Positions 8,932 through 17,696 of a stretch of DNA of 63,183 bases are shown here, piece after piece. The stretch covers positions 1 through 63,183 of the forward strand of contig CACYLY010000006.1 in the NCBI GenBank assembly GCA_902775355.1, in the 5' to 3' direction. The position numbers were made by a program, and so were the translations under genes. Origin of the DNA: Oscillospiraceae bacterium (GTDB lineage Bacteria > Bacillota > Clostridia > Oscillospirales > Oscillospiraceae). The notes beneath the pieces are model-generated. The model did not search any database, was not told the origin of the DNA, and saw nothing but the letters and a program-made list of their open reading frames with translations. Positions within the stretch are counted from its first letter, which is position 1; each line of letters begins with the position of its first letter.

Positions 8932-10695
8932 ATGAGCGAAGCAAAAAAGGGCAGCTTTTTCGATAAGCTGCCGCCGACTCTCATCAAGAAAAACAACGTC
9001 ACCCTGATCCCGGAGGGCGCCATCGGCTACCTGGTGGGCCCGACCCTGGCCCTGCTGGCCAACTCGATCCTGTCGAACTACTTCAACAAGTACATGACGG
9101 ATGTGCTGCACATCAACAATTGGGCCAGCGCCTTCTTCACCTGGCTGCCGGTCATCTCGGTGTTCTTCGTCGTGATCGGCAACATCCTGGTGGGCCGCCT
9201 GATGGACAAGATCCAGTCCAAAAACGGCAAAGCCCGTCCGCTGCTGCTGCTTTCGGTGCCCATCAGCCTGCTGGCGCTGCTGTTCCTGTTTATTTTCTCT
9301 CCCTTCAACGCGGCAAATGACGACTGGCACGTGGGCGCGCTGGTCTGCATCGCCATCGGCTACAACCTGTGGTTTGCCTTTGCCTACCCCATGTACTACA
9401 CGCCCCACGCGGCGCTGGTCGGGCTCTCCACCCGCAACTCGAAGGATCGCGGCCTGCTGGCGACCCTCTCCAACTCCACCATGCTGGCGGCCATGGGCCT
9501 TGCGCAGATGATCCTTCCGTTCTTCATCACGCTCCTCTTTGTGGAGGACAAGAACGACAGCTCCCTGTGCGACTCGCAGGCCAGCTATGAGCATTGGAAG
9601 GTCTTTGTCATTGCCCTGATCGTCATCACCTTCATCGGCGCGCTGATCGAGTACTTCTTCACCCGCGAGCGCGTGACCGAGGAGACCATGGGCCAGGATA
9701 CCGCGCCCAAGGCAGCCCTGCCCATCAAGGAGCAGTGGAAGATCTGCGCGGCAGACAAGTTCTGGATCATCATGATGGTGTTCTTCTTCCTGTACCAGTT
9801 TGGCGGCATGATCAAGAATGTTTCCATCAACTACTTCTGCACCTCCATGTTTAAGGACTCTGCGGGTCTTTACACGAATGAATGGGGCGGGAACCGGCAG
9901 GGCCTGCTGTCGACGATCGGCGCGGTACCCACGGCCATCGGTATGGTCATCGCCCTGCCTCTGGCCAATCTGCTGGGCAGCAAGGGCAAGGCCATTCTCT
10001 GCGGCGCGGCTCTCGCTGTCGTCGGCGGCGCGATCGGTATGGTTGCACCCCATAACTTCACCGTTGTTTTGATCTCCTTTATCATCAAGGCGCTTGGCTC
10101 CACCCCGGCCATGTACCTGTCCCTGGCCCTGCTGGCGGACGTCTTCGACCACCAGGAGGCCGTCCACGGCGTGCGGACCGACGGTCTGTCGATGATGATC
10201 TACGGCGCCATCATGGCGGGCATGACCGGCCTGACCACAGGCGTGCTGAACGCGGTCATCAGCGCCACCGGCTATGACGTCAACTTCCTGAACACCAACG
10301 CCGAGATGCTCTCCAAGGTTCAGGGCGCCATGCCCTGGGTCTTCATCGGCGGCGAGACGATCTGCTATCTGGGCATCCTGCTGATCTTCCTGTTCATGGG
10401 CGTGGAGAAGTTCTCCAAGATCGACCATCACGCCATCGTGGCCGACCAGAAGGCCGCCGCGGAGGCTGAGGGACGCGAGTATATCTCCGCGGAGGAGAAG
10501 ATCCGCCGCGAGGAAGGCGAGGAGGCCTATGAGGCCGAGCTGAAGAAGCAGGCGGACGCGAAAGCCAAGGAGGAAGCCCGCATCGCCAAGCTCTCCCCCG
10601 AGGCGCGCCAGGCCGAGCTGGAAGCCGAGAAGAAGCTCCTGGAGGAGTTCAACGCCCTGCGCGAAGCCGCGGGCAGAAAAGCCTACATCGAATAA
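8932..10695 (+). CDS. GPH-family (MelB-like) sugar:cation symporter
   Basis: A 587-residue membrane protein with about twelve hydrophobic helices and features of the glycoside-pentoside-hexuronide:cation symporters: an N-terminal PEGAIGYLVGPTLALLANS region, NYFNKYMTDVL, GNILVGRLMDKIQSKNGKARP, and AYPMYYTPHAALVGLSTRNSKDR. The last ~115 residues are a charged, Glu/Lys/Ala-rich predicted helix or coiled coil that most GPH members lack. Coupled to the GH3 gene, it most likely imports the beta-glucoside that the enzyme cleaves. It ends 73 nt before glf, with a hairpin between, so expression may drop downstream of it. Confidence 0.9.
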   Translation: MSEAKKGSFFDKLPPTLIKKNNVTLIPEGAIGYLVGPTLALLANSILSNYFNKYMTDVLHINNWASAFFTWLPVISVFFVVIGNILVGRLMDKIQSKNGKARPLLLLSVPISLLALLFLFIFSPFNAANDDWHVGALVCIAIGYNLWFAFAYPMYYTPHAALVGLSTRNSKDRGLLATLSNSTMLAAMGLAQMILPFFITLLFVEDKNDSSLCDSQASYEHWKVFVIALIVITFIGALIEYFFTRERVTEETMGQDTAPKAALPIKEQWKICAADKFWIIMMVFFFLYQFGGMIKNVSINYFCTSMFKDSAGLYTNEWGGNRQGLLSTIGAVPTAIGMVIALPLANLLGSKGKAILCGAALAVVGGAIGMVAPHNFTVVLISFIIKALGSTPAMYLSLALLADVFDHQEAVHGVRTDGLSMMIYGAIMAGMTGLTTGVLNAVISATGYDVNFLNTNAEMLSKVQGAMPWVFIGGETICYLGILLIFLFMGVEKFSKIDHHAIVADQKAAAEAEGREYISAEEKIRREEGEEAYEAELKKQADAKAKEEARIAKLSPEARQAELEAEKKLLEEFNALREAAGRKAYIE

Positions 10696-10721
10696 GTCTA
10701 TATCGAGAAAACAAGGAAAAC

Positions 10722-10753
10722 GGGACGCCGACGGAGCAATCCATCGGTGTCCC
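10722..10753 (+). promoter_or_regulatory. hairpin between symporter and glf genes
   Basis: GGGACGCCGACGG and CCATCGGTGTCCC form a 13-bp stem with one mismatch and a few-base loop. No clear T run follows, so it looks like an mRNA processing or stability hairpin, or a partial terminator. Confidence 0.5.
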
Positions 10754-10767
10754 TGTTGGAGGGAAGC

Positions 10768-11865
10768 ATGGACAATTATGATGTTCTGATCGTGGGCGCG
10801 GGGCTCTACGGCGCCACCGTGGCCCAGTGTCTGCAGGAAAAGGGAAAACGCGTGCTGGTGCTGGAAAAGCGCCCGCACGTGGGCGGCAACGTCTATACCG
10901 AGGAGATTGAGGGCATCCAGGTCCACAAGTACGGCGCGCATATCTTCCACACCAACGACAAGCGCGTCTGGGACTATGTGAACCGCTTCGCCGAATTCAA
11001 CCGCTACACCAATTCCCCGGTGGCGAATTTCCACGGTGAGCTTTACTCTTTGCCCTTCAACATGTATACCTTCAACCGGATGTGGGGCGTGGTGACGCCG
11101 CGGGAGGCGGAAGAAAAGATCGCCGAGCAGCGGGCGGAGGCCGGGATTACCGAGCCGAAGAATCTGGAGGAGCAGGCGATCTCCCTGGTGGGCACCGACA
11201 TCTACGAGAAGCTGGTCAAGGGCTACACCGAGAAGCAGTGGGGCCGCCCCTGCAGCGAGCTGCCCGCCTTCATCATCCGGCGGCTGCCGGTGCGCTTCAC
11301 CTTTGACAACAACTACTTCAACGCCCGCTTCCAGGGCATCCCCATCGGCGGCTACACGGCGCTGGTGGAGAAGATGCTGGAGGGCGTGGAGCTGAAGCTG
11401 GGCGTGGACTACCTGGCGGAGAAATCCGCCTGGGACCGCATGGCGAAGACCGTGGTCTACACCGGCCCCATCGACCGCTATTTCGCCTACCGCTTCGGGC
11501 CCCTCCAGTACCGCAGCATCCGCTTTGAGACCGAGGTGCTGGACACGCCCAACTTCCAGGGCAACGCTGTCGTCAACTACACCGACCGCGAGACGCCCTG
11601 GACGCGCATCATCGAGCACAAGCATTTCGAGTTCGGCACCCAGCCGAAGACGGTGATCTCCCGGGAATACAGCTCCGAGTGGCAGCCCGGCGACGAGCCC
11701 TATTACCCGGTGAACAACCAGCAGAACAACGCCCACTACGAGCAGTACCGGGCTCTGGCGAACCACGAGCGGAACGTCTGGTTCGGCGGCCGGCTGGGCG
11801 AGTACAAGTACTACGACATGGACGCGGTGATCGCCGCGGCGCTGGACACGGCGGAAAAGCTGTAG
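10768..11865 (+). CDS. glf: UDP-galactopyranose mutase
   Basis: A 365-residue flavoenzyme that interconverts UDP-galactopyranose and UDP-galactofuranose, the donor for galactofuranose in surface glycans. The N-terminal dinucleotide-binding motif VLIVGAGLYGATVAQ, the early EKRPHVGGNVYTE, and the family segments KYGAHIFHTND, GYTEKQWG and RFTFDNNYFNARFQGIP are all present, and the length is typical. I start at the ATG at 10768, 6 nt after GGAGGG, rather than the GTG at 10747. The family 2 glycosyltransferase 41 nt downstream suggests that both belong to a cell-surface polysaccharide step, joined to the sugar-uptake operon. Confidence 0.95.
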   Translation: MDNYDVLIVGAGLYGATVAQCLQEKGKRVLVLEKRPHVGGNVYTEEIEGIQVHKYGAHIFHTNDKRVWDYVNRFAEFNRYTNSPVANFHGELYSLPFNMYTFNRMWGVVTPREAEEKIAEQRAEAGITEPKNLEEQAISLVGTDIYEKLVKGYTEKQWGRPCSELPAFIIRRLPVRFTFDNNYFNARFQGIPIGGYTALVEKMLEGVELKLGVDYLAEKSAWDRMAKTVVYTGPIDRYFAYRFGPLQYRSIRFETEVLDTPNFQGNAVVNYTDRETPWTRIIEHKHFEFGTQPKTVISREYSSEWQPGDEPYYPVNNQQNNAHYEQYRALANHERNVWFGGRLGEYKYYDMDAVIAAALDTAEKL

Positions 11866-11906
11866 TACAATATCGGTACAAAACAGAAGAGACAGAGGAC
11901 AGAGAT

Positions 11907-12914
11907 ATGAAGCTCCTGACGGTTACGGTGCCCTGCTACAACTCGCAGGACTATATGGAAAAGTGCGTCGACAGCCTGCTTACAGGCGGCGAGCGCGTGG
12001 AGATCGTCATCATCGACGACGGCTCCAAGGACCGCACCGGTGAGATCGCGGACCGCTACGCGGCGAAGTATCCCACCATCGTCAAGGCTGTCCACCAGGA
12101 AAACGGCGGCCACGGCGAGGGCATCAACCAGGGCCTGCGCCATGCCACAGGCAAGTATTTCAAGACCGTGGACAGCGACGACTGGCTGAACGACTTCCCG
12201 CTTTTCCTGGACCGGCTGGAGGAGATCGACCGGCAGGGCGGCGTCGCTCTCTTCATGACGAACTACTATTACGAGCACGCCGACGGCAAGGGCAACCGCT
12301 CCATCAACTTCTCCAACGCCCTGCCGGAAAACCGCATCTTCACCTGGGCGGAGACGAGGCCCTTCCGGGTGGACCAGATCCTGATGATCCACGCCTGCAC
12401 CTTCCGCACCCAGCTTCTGCGGGAGACGGGGCTCGAGATGCCGAAGCACATCTTCTACGAAGACAACTACATGATCTACGGGAATCTGAAATCCGTGGAG
12501 CGCATGTATTACATGGACCTGGACCTGTACCGCTACTTCATCGGCCGCGCCGGGCAGAGCGTGCAGGAGGACGTGATGAAAAAGCGCTACGCCCACCAGC
12601 TCAAGGCCACCGAGCTCTGCTTCCGGGCCTATCATCTGGACAACCTCAAGGACAAGCGCAAGCGCGCCTACTGCAAGCATGAGCTGTTCATCATGTTCGG
12701 CATTTCGATCCTCTATGCGCGGCTGAACGGGTCCGAGCAGGCGGAAGCAGACCTGGAGCAGCTTTGGGCCAGCTGCCGCAAATACGACTGCAAGTGGGCC
12801 AACCGCTTCCGCTACCGCACGCCGCTGCGCGCGGTGTGCCTGCCCGGCAAGGGCGGCCGCGGTGTGGTGCGGCTGATGTACAAGCTCGCCCACGTCGTCG
12901 TGCGCTTCAACTGA
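11907..12914 (+). CDS. family 2 glycosyltransferase
   Basis: A 335-residue GT-A fold glycosyltransferase. It opens with LLTVTVPCYNSQDYMEKCVDSLL, then VEIVIIDDGSKDRTGEIADRY, and the metal-binding region KTVDSDDW (near residue 90). No membrane helix is seen, apart from a mildly hydrophobic end. The start is the ATG at 11907; the longer upstream frame overlaps glf and is a shadow. Placed after glf it may transfer galactofuranose or another sugar to a surface polymer; donor and acceptor cannot be read from the sequence. A strong terminator follows. Confidence 0.88.
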   Translation: MKLLTVTVPCYNSQDYMEKCVDSLLTGGERVEIVIIDDGSKDRTGEIADRYAAKYPTIVKAVHQENGGHGEGINQGLRHATGKYFKTVDSDDWLNDFPLFLDRLEEIDRQGGVALFMTNYYYEHADGKGNRSINFSNALPENRIFTWAETRPFRVDQILMIHACTFRTQLLRETGLEMPKHIFYEDNYMIYGNLKSVERMYYMDLDLYRYFIGRAGQSVQEDVMKKRYAHQLKATELCFRAYHLDNLKDKRKRAYCKHELFIMFGISILYARLNGSEQAEADLEQLWASCRKYDCKWANRFRYRTPLRAVCLPGKGGRGVVRLMYKLAHVVVRFN

Positions 12915-12952
12915 CGGGAAAACCGGTTCCCGGGGCCGCGAAAAAGCCCCGA

Positions 12953-12996
12953 AAAAGGACGCTTCCAGGCGAAAAGGCTTGGAAGCGTCCTTTTTT
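12953..12996. terminator. bidirectional terminator
   Basis: The inverted repeat AAGGACGCTTCCA...TGGAAGCGTCCTT has T runs on both sides. It ends the glf-glycosyltransferase unit and the convergent gene at 13090-14247. Confidence 0.88.
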
Positions 12997-13089
12997 GATA
13001 TGATTTTTGCGAAAAGCCGCGCCCCGATCGCTCGCGCGTTCGGGACGCGGTGTTTTGTGTTTGTGCTCAGCAGAGTTTCGTATCAGAGG

Positions 13090-14247
13090 TCAGCCGTTGG
13101 AGCCGGCTTCGTCGCCTTCGCCGCCTTCTCCACCTTCGCCGCCCTCGCCGCCGGAGCCGGCCTCGCCGGACGTCGCTTCACCGGCGGCCTCGGCGGGTTC
13201 CGCGACCGGGGCCTCGTCAAGCACCGGGATCGGCGCGGAGACTTCGGAGTCATAGTACGCGCTGCCGTCCTTGGAGATCACCTGAACGGTCACGCTGTCG
13301 CCTTCCTTGCTGAAGTGGATCGAGGCGGAGCTCTTGATGGAGATCTCGGGATCGCCGGAGGAGCTCTCCTCCTGCACCTCGACGCTCACGACCTGCTCGG
13401 CCGTCAGCTCGATCTGCTCCACCTGCTGGCCGTCCTTCAGGAGCGTTACCACATAAGTCGGGGCCTTGTCCAGGTATTCCTCGGTGAAGAAGTTGATGAC
13501 GACGATGACGTTCTCAAAGTTGTCCATGGCGTAGTTGATGAGGTCAAGCTCGGTCTGCTGGAACTTGAGGTAGTGCTTGCCGGCATCGCCGTTGGCGGCG
13601 CCGGTCATATCCAGCTCGCAGTCGCCGCCCTCGGCGCCGACGCGGGAGAACACCAGCACGGCGGTCTGGGCCTCGGCCTTGGCCTTCTCGAGGGCCGCCC
13701 GGTAGGCGACGGAAGCCTTGCTGTCACCGTAGAGCGGGCCGTCGTCCACGCCGGTGGCCTGGCTCCAGCCGGAGCCGGACATGTCGCCGCTGGCGCCGTT
13801 GGAGTTGCCGTACTGGGCGTAGTAGGCCTTCATGTCCTTGTTGACGGTGTAGCCCGCCGTTTCAAAGGCGTCGTAGAAGTCGATGAACTCGTTGGAAACG
13901 TAGGAGCCCGCCTGGGAGACGGAGCCCGCGCCGATGTACATCGGGGAATAGGAGGCGTAGCCCAATAGGGCGATGGAACGGGTGTCCTTGCTCGGGGCCA
14001 TCGGCAGCAGGCCGTTGTTCTTCATGAGAACGATGCCTTCCTCCGCGATGGTCTCGGTCAGCTCGGCGGCGGCGTCGGTCGCCTTGAGCTGGGTATCGTC
14101 GGTCTCTGTCTGGACGGAGGCATAGGTGCCGGACCAGAAGCGCGTGATGACCGTGCCGAAGCGGACCGCAAGCGCGTCTACCGCCAGGCACAGGATCAGC
14201 AGGATCGCGACCAGGACGATGCCGATGCTTTTCTTTGCTTTCTTCAT
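13090..14247 (-). CDS. internally deleted GH3-like membrane protein
   Basis: A 385-residue protein with a lysine-rich N terminus and one membrane helix (about 8-28). It then carries the start of a permuted GH3 protein: EEGIVLMKNNGLLPM, ALLGYASYSPMYIGAGSVS and EGGDCELDM align with the enzyme at 3070. At about residue 245 the GH3 alpha/beta domain breaks off (VIVVINFFTEEYLDK) and passes directly to a beta-rich segment and a Gly-Glu-rich tail (GGEGGEGG). The TIM barrel and nucleophile are missing, so it cannot be a normal GH3 hydrolase. The ATG at 14247 follows AAGGAAAG. The frame is clean, so it may still be made, as a binding or scaffold protein or a decaying gene. Confidence 0.7.
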   Translation of the reverse strand: MKKAKKSIGIVLVAILLILCLAVDALAVRFGTVITRFWSGTYASVQTETDDTQLKATDAAAELTETIAEEGIVLMKNNGLLPMAPSKDTRSIALLGYASYSPMYIGAGSVSQAGSYVSNEFIDFYDAFETAGYTVNKDMKAYYAQYGNSNGASGDMSGSGWSQATGVDDGPLYGDSKASVAYRAALEKAKAEAQTAVLVFSRVGAEGGDCELDMTGAANGDAGKHYLKFQQTELDLINYAMDNFENVIVVINFFTEEYLDKAPTYVVTLLKDGQQVEQIELTAEQVVSVEVQEESSSGDPEISIKSSASIHFSKEGDSVTVQVISKDGSAYYDSEVSAPIPVLDEAPVAEPAEAAGEATSGEAGSGGEGGEGGEGGEGDEAGSNG

Positions 14248-14329
14248 AAATTCTCTTTCCTTTCCTGCCCCTCCGGGCGTTTCTGCCTGCAGTTTAGCAC
14301 CGGGCAAAAAGCGCCGCAAGAAGCCGGGT

Positions 14330-14399
14330 ACAAACGGCTTTTCCGGTAGTTGGACAGCGAAAAAAGCAGTACAAACGGCGCAAATCGAGGACAAACGGC
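14330..14399. repeat. three direct repeats of ACAAACGGC
   Basis: Copies at 14330, 14371 and 14391 are spaced 41 and 20 bp apart, between the GH3-like gene (leftward) and the ZIP gene (rightward). A possible leftward promoter, TTGTCC with a weak TACTGC 17 nt away (14366-14394), overlaps two of them, so they could be operator half-sites. Nothing else was identified in the 392-bp gap except the ZIP promoter. Confidence 0.4.
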
Positions 14400-14542
14400 T
14401 GTTTGTCACATACAGCCGGAAGCATGATGATCCTATGCTGTCAATGCATCTGCGCCAGTATCCCTTTCCCTCACCAAAAGGATAAGCTGTGTATGCCCGG
14501 ATATAAGGAGGGGAAAAACTCGCGCAAGCAGGAAAAAGCCTC

Positions 14543-14571
14543 TTCAATACACACGATTTCTGTGATATACT
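14543..14571 (+). promoter_or_regulatory. candidate promoter of the ZIP transporter gene
   Basis: TTCAAT and a good TATACT are separated by 17 nt, about 70 bp before the ATG. Confidence 0.6.
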
Positions 14572-14639
14572 GTTTTCGCCATTTGGAACGCTCGGGAAAA
14601 ACCGCCCGGGTCATTTCCGAAGACGAAAAGAGGAAGAAC

Positions 14640-15494
14640 ATGCATTCGATTTGGCTTTTGGTGGGGATCACGGCCCTCGCCGGCGTCGGCGGGACTGGTC
14701 TGGGCGGCGCGGTCTCCTGCCTGTTCCGAAAGGATTCCGACAAAACCGTCAGCCTTCTGCTCTCCTACGCCGCCGGCGTCATGATCGCCGTGGTCTGCTT
14801 CGATCTGCTGACCGAGGCGCTGAACGCCGAGGGGCCCACCGTCTCCCTGTGGCTGACGCTGTGCGGAGTGGCCGCCGGCTTTGTGATCATCGCCCTGCTC
14901 AACGAGTGGATCGATAAAACCACGAACCACGAGGTGGCGCACATCGACGAGAACCATCCGCGAACGGCGGACTCTCTGGAGGAATTGACCCACGCCAACC
15001 ATCTGCGGGAGCACCGGGAGGGCCGCCAGCCCCGCAGCGGACTGTTCCTGGCCGGGCTGGTGATGGCCGCCGCCATCGCGCTGCACAATGTGCCCGAGGG
15101 CATGGTGATCGGCTCCTCCTTCGCCAGAACGGCGGATCAGATCCTCAGCAACCGGGGCGGCTTGGTCATGGCCCTGGTGATCGGCCTGCACAATATCCCG
15201 GAGGGTATGGCGGTGGCCGTGCCGCTGATCTCCGGGGGCTTGCGCAAGCGGCATTCCGTGGGCCTGACGGCTCTGTCCGGCGCGCCTACCATTCTGGGTG
15301 CTCTCCTGGGCTTTTTCATCGGCTCCATCAGCCCCACGGCCCTGGTGCTCTCCCTGAGCTTCGCCTCCGGCGCCATGCTGTATGTGGTGTTCGGCGAACT
15401 GCTCCCCGAGTCCATCCTGATGTGGAAATCCAAGCTGCCCGCAGCCCTGGTGATCCTGGGCCTGCTGACGGGCATGCTCATCATCTATCTGTAA
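14640..15494 (+). CDS. ZIP-family metal transporter (GufA/ZupT-like)
   Basis: A 284-residue membrane protein with seven to eight helices. It has both hallmark metal-site helices, AIALHNVPEGM and GLHNIPEGMAV, and a cytoplasmic loop with several His residues (HEVAHIDENHPR, HANHLREHREG) between helices 3 and 4, as in zinc importers. The likely role is uptake of Zn2+ or another divalent metal. The ATG at 14640 follows AGAGG. It has its own promoter and is followed after 75 nt by a putative metallopeptidase gene; co-transcription is possible. Confidence 0.9.
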   Translation: MHSIWLLVGITALAGVGGTGLGGAVSCLFRKDSDKTVSLLLSYAAGVMIAVVCFDLLTEALNAEGPTVSLWLTLCGVAAGFVIIALLNEWIDKTTNHEVAHIDENHPRTADSLEELTHANHLREHREGRQPRSGLFLAGLVMAAAIALHNVPEGMVIGSSFARTADQILSNRGGLVMALVIGLHNIPEGMAVAVPLISGGLRKRHSVGLTALSGAPTILGALLGFFIGSISPTALVLSLSFASGAMLYVVFGELLPESILMWKSKLPAALVILGLLTGMLIIYL

Positions 15495-15569
15495 AGCGCG
15501 TCTCTCCGCCCGACCGTATCTCTCCGGAACCGACGGGACGATCCCCCCGGGTCTCCCCTCTTCAATGCC

Positions 15570-15950
15570 ATGATCAGTTTACAGGAATACAAAAGGATCA
15601 TTCAGGAGCTGCTGGACGAGCTGCCGGAGGCCTTCTTCCGGGAGCTCAGCGGCGGCGTGATCGTGTCGGAGGCCACGGTCGTTCCGGACTACGCCCGGCA
15701 TAACGATCTCTGCACCATGGGGCTCTATCAGACGGCCTACGGCATGCGGCAGATCGTCATGTACAAGGGCTCCTTCGACCGGGTCTATCCCACGGCGGAC
15801 GCCGCCCGGGCCAAGGAGCTGCTGCGGGGCATCCTGCGCCATGAGTTCCGCCATCACATGGAGGCCCTGGCCAACATCCACAATTCCGGCTCTCTGGAGG
15901 CCCAGGACGAGCGGGACAAGCAGGCCTATCTCTCCGGCCAGGGCAAATAA
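15570..15950 (+). CDS. small putative zinc metallopeptidase (zincin-like)
   Basis: A 126-residue protein with the zincin signature HEFRH (near residue 91, within LRHEFRHHMEAL) and acidic residues shortly after (EAQDERD) that could give a third ligand. The size and the HExxHH arrangement resemble the minimal metalloprotease-like domain proteins of bacteria (the DUF1025 type). No signal peptide or membrane helix is seen, so it should be cytoplasmic. The start lacks an obvious ribosome binding site, which suggests translation coupled to the ZIP message or a wrong start. The family assignment is tentative. Confidence 0.65.
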   Translation: MISLQEYKRIIQELLDELPEAFFRELSGGVIVSEATVVPDYARHNDLCTMGLYQTAYGMRQIVMYKGSFDRVYPTADAARAKELLRGILRHEFRHHMEALANIHNSGSLEAQDERDKQAYLSGQGK

Positions 15951-15966
15951 ATAAGACGGTTCCTGC

Positions 15967-16000
15967 AAAAAAGACTCACCCGACAGGTGAGTCTTTTTTT
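15967..16000. terminator. bidirectional terminator
   Basis: AAAAAAGACTCACC and GGTGAGTCTTTTTTT flank a short loop. It ends the ZIP/zincin unit and the convergent lipoprotein gene. Confidence 0.92.
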
Positions 16001-16007
16001 CGCGATT

Positions 16008-17588
16008 TTACCTGGTGCCGGTCAGGGCCACACCGTTGACATACAGCGTGTAGCCGTTGGAGACGACATTGGCCGCGTCGCCGCTGAACGAGCTGACGTA
16101 GCTGTCGCCGGTCAGCGTCCAGGTGCTGCTGGCATCCAGCGTGACGGACACCGTGCCGACCTCGGTGGAAACGGTCTCGCCCTTGGCGTTCATGATGCTG
16201 CCGTCGATGCTGCCCTCAAAGCTCGAGCCCTCCGTCAGCTCCAGCGTCAGGCTGGAATCGCTGCCGACCTTGATCGCGCCGACGAGCTGCTGTGCGATGG
16301 CCTTGAGCGCGGCGACATTGCTGCCGCCGCTCCAGCCGTCCGCACAGACGGAGAGCAGGATCTTGTCCGCGTCCTCATTGACGATGGTCACGCCCTCCAG
16401 GGTGATCACCGCGTTGGTGTTGGTCACGTGGAAGACGTGGCCGCTCTTGCTGGTGAGGATCCCGCCGGTCATGGTGAAGTGGCTGGTGCCGCTGGCAGCG
16501 TCGCCGGACATGGACTGGTAGATCATGATCGTATCCAGGAAGGTGGCGTTGCTGTTGCGCTGGGTGTTGTTCGCCGTCAGGTCGCAGTCAACGAGCGTGA
16601 TGGCGTTCAGCCCCTCGATGCACACGCCCTCGGACAGGTTCGAGGTCAGAGTGGCGTTGGACACGGTAATGTCCGCCGTGGAGTAAATGGCCGGGCTGCC
16701 CAGACCGTTGGAGGTGTAGCTGCCGCCGTCCACTACCACGGTACCGCCGCCCCGGTCGGTGCGGATCGGCGCCGAGGACCGGCCGGAGGTGGTCACTTCC
16801 AGATCATAGGCGTAGGTCACGCCGCCGCCGGTGGTCATGATGCCGCCGGAGCCGTCGCCGGTGGTGACGATGACGGTGTCGTAGATAGTCAGCGTGGTCC
16901 CGTCGCCCGCCGCGCCGTTCTGTCCGCCGTTGCCGCCGTAGCAGAAGACGCCGTTGGCGCCGGAAGCGTCGGAGCTGATCGTGCCGCCCCGGATGGTGGC
17001 CGTCGCGCCGTCCTTCACGAGGACCGCGGCGTTCAGGCCGTAGAAGTTGCAGCTGTCCCCGCCGTCGGAATCGCCGGACTTGGTGACCGTGGGATCGGTG
17101 ACGGTCACCTCGTCGGCGGTGCTGATCAGCAGGGCGCTCTCGTCGGCGGTGCTGCTGGCATAGGTCTGGCCGCTCTGGCTCTCGGCGGAGCTGATTTCCG
17201 TCGCGGCGCTGTAGTCAATGTCCGCGCTGCTGCCGCCGGGACCGCCGCCGAAGCCCCCGGGCGGGTCTCCGGGAGGCGTGCCGCCGGGACTGCCGCCGAA
17301 ACCATCGGGCGGGTCTCCGGGAGGCGTGCCGCCGGGACCGTCGCCGAAGCCCTCGGGCGGATCTCCGGGAGGCGTGCCGCCGGGATCGCCGCCGAAGCCC
17401 TCTGGCGGATCTCCGGGGGGCGTGCCCTCGGGCCGCTGGCCCTCGGTCGCTTCGGTCGTCTCCGTCGTCTCGGTCTGGGCCGCCGCGCTCTCCTCCGTCG
17501 CCTCGGTGGCGCCGCAGCCGGTCAGCAAGAGCAGAAGCATCAGCACGGCAAGGATCAAAGCAAGGGTTTTTCCATAGGTTTGTTTCAT
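16008..17588 (-). CDS. secreted lipoprotein with Pro-Gly repeats and a beta-helix
   Basis: A 526-residue lipoprotein. A signal peptide with lipobox LLTGC lies at residues 1-26, then a Thr/Glu-rich linker, then four 16-residue repeats of the type GTPPGDPPEGFGGDPG (about 55-118). The rest is a repetitive, Thr/Ser/Gly-rich region with the period of a right-handed parallel beta-helix (DGATATIRGGTISSDASG and similar), ending in VYVNGVALTGTR. Such proteins in Clostridia are surface-exposed adhesin-like or carbohydrate-active-like proteins; no catalytic motif could be identified. The start at 17588 follows AAAGGAGAG. It is downstream of rsgA on the same strand, but a 108-bp gap suggests its own promoter. 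Confidence 0.8.
   Translation of the reverse strand: MKQTYGKTLALILAVLMLLLLLTGCGATEATEESAAAQTETTETTEATEGQRPEGTPPGDPPEGFGGDPGGTPPGDPPEGFGDGPGGTPPGDPPDGFGGSPGGTPPGDPPGGFGGGPGGSSADIDYSAATEISSAESQSGQTYASSTADESALLISTADEVTVTDPTVTKSGDSDGGDSCNFYGLNAAVLVKDGATATIRGGTISSDASGANGVFCYGGNGGQNGAAGDGTTLTIYDTVIVTTGDGSGGIMTTGGGVTYAYDLEVTTSGRSSAPIRTDRGGGTVVVDGGSYTSNGLGSPAIYSTADITVSNATLTSNLSEGVCIEGLNAITLVDCDLTANNTQRNSNATFLDTIMIYQSMSGDAASGTSHFTMTGGILTSKSGHVFHVTNTNAVITLEGVTIVNEDADKILLSVCADGWSGGSNVAALKAIAQQLVGAIKVGSDSSLTLELTEGSSFEGSIDGSIMNAKGETVSTEVGTVSVTLDASSTWTLTGDSYVSSFSGDAANVVSNGYTLYVNGVALTGTR
17235..17426 (-). repeat. four-copy 48-bp coding minisatellite
   Basis: Four tandem 48-bp units encode the Pro/Gly linker of the lipoprotein. 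The multiple of three keeps the frame when copies are gained or lost. Confidence 0.85.
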
Positions 17589-17696
17589 GACTGTTCTCTC
17601 CTTTCCTTTTTCTGCTCTCATCATAAGCAGGATACCTTAGTTTCAGCTTAAGGGATCCGGTTTTTTCATTTTTTCTTCTGCAGGCGCTCCCGCGCC

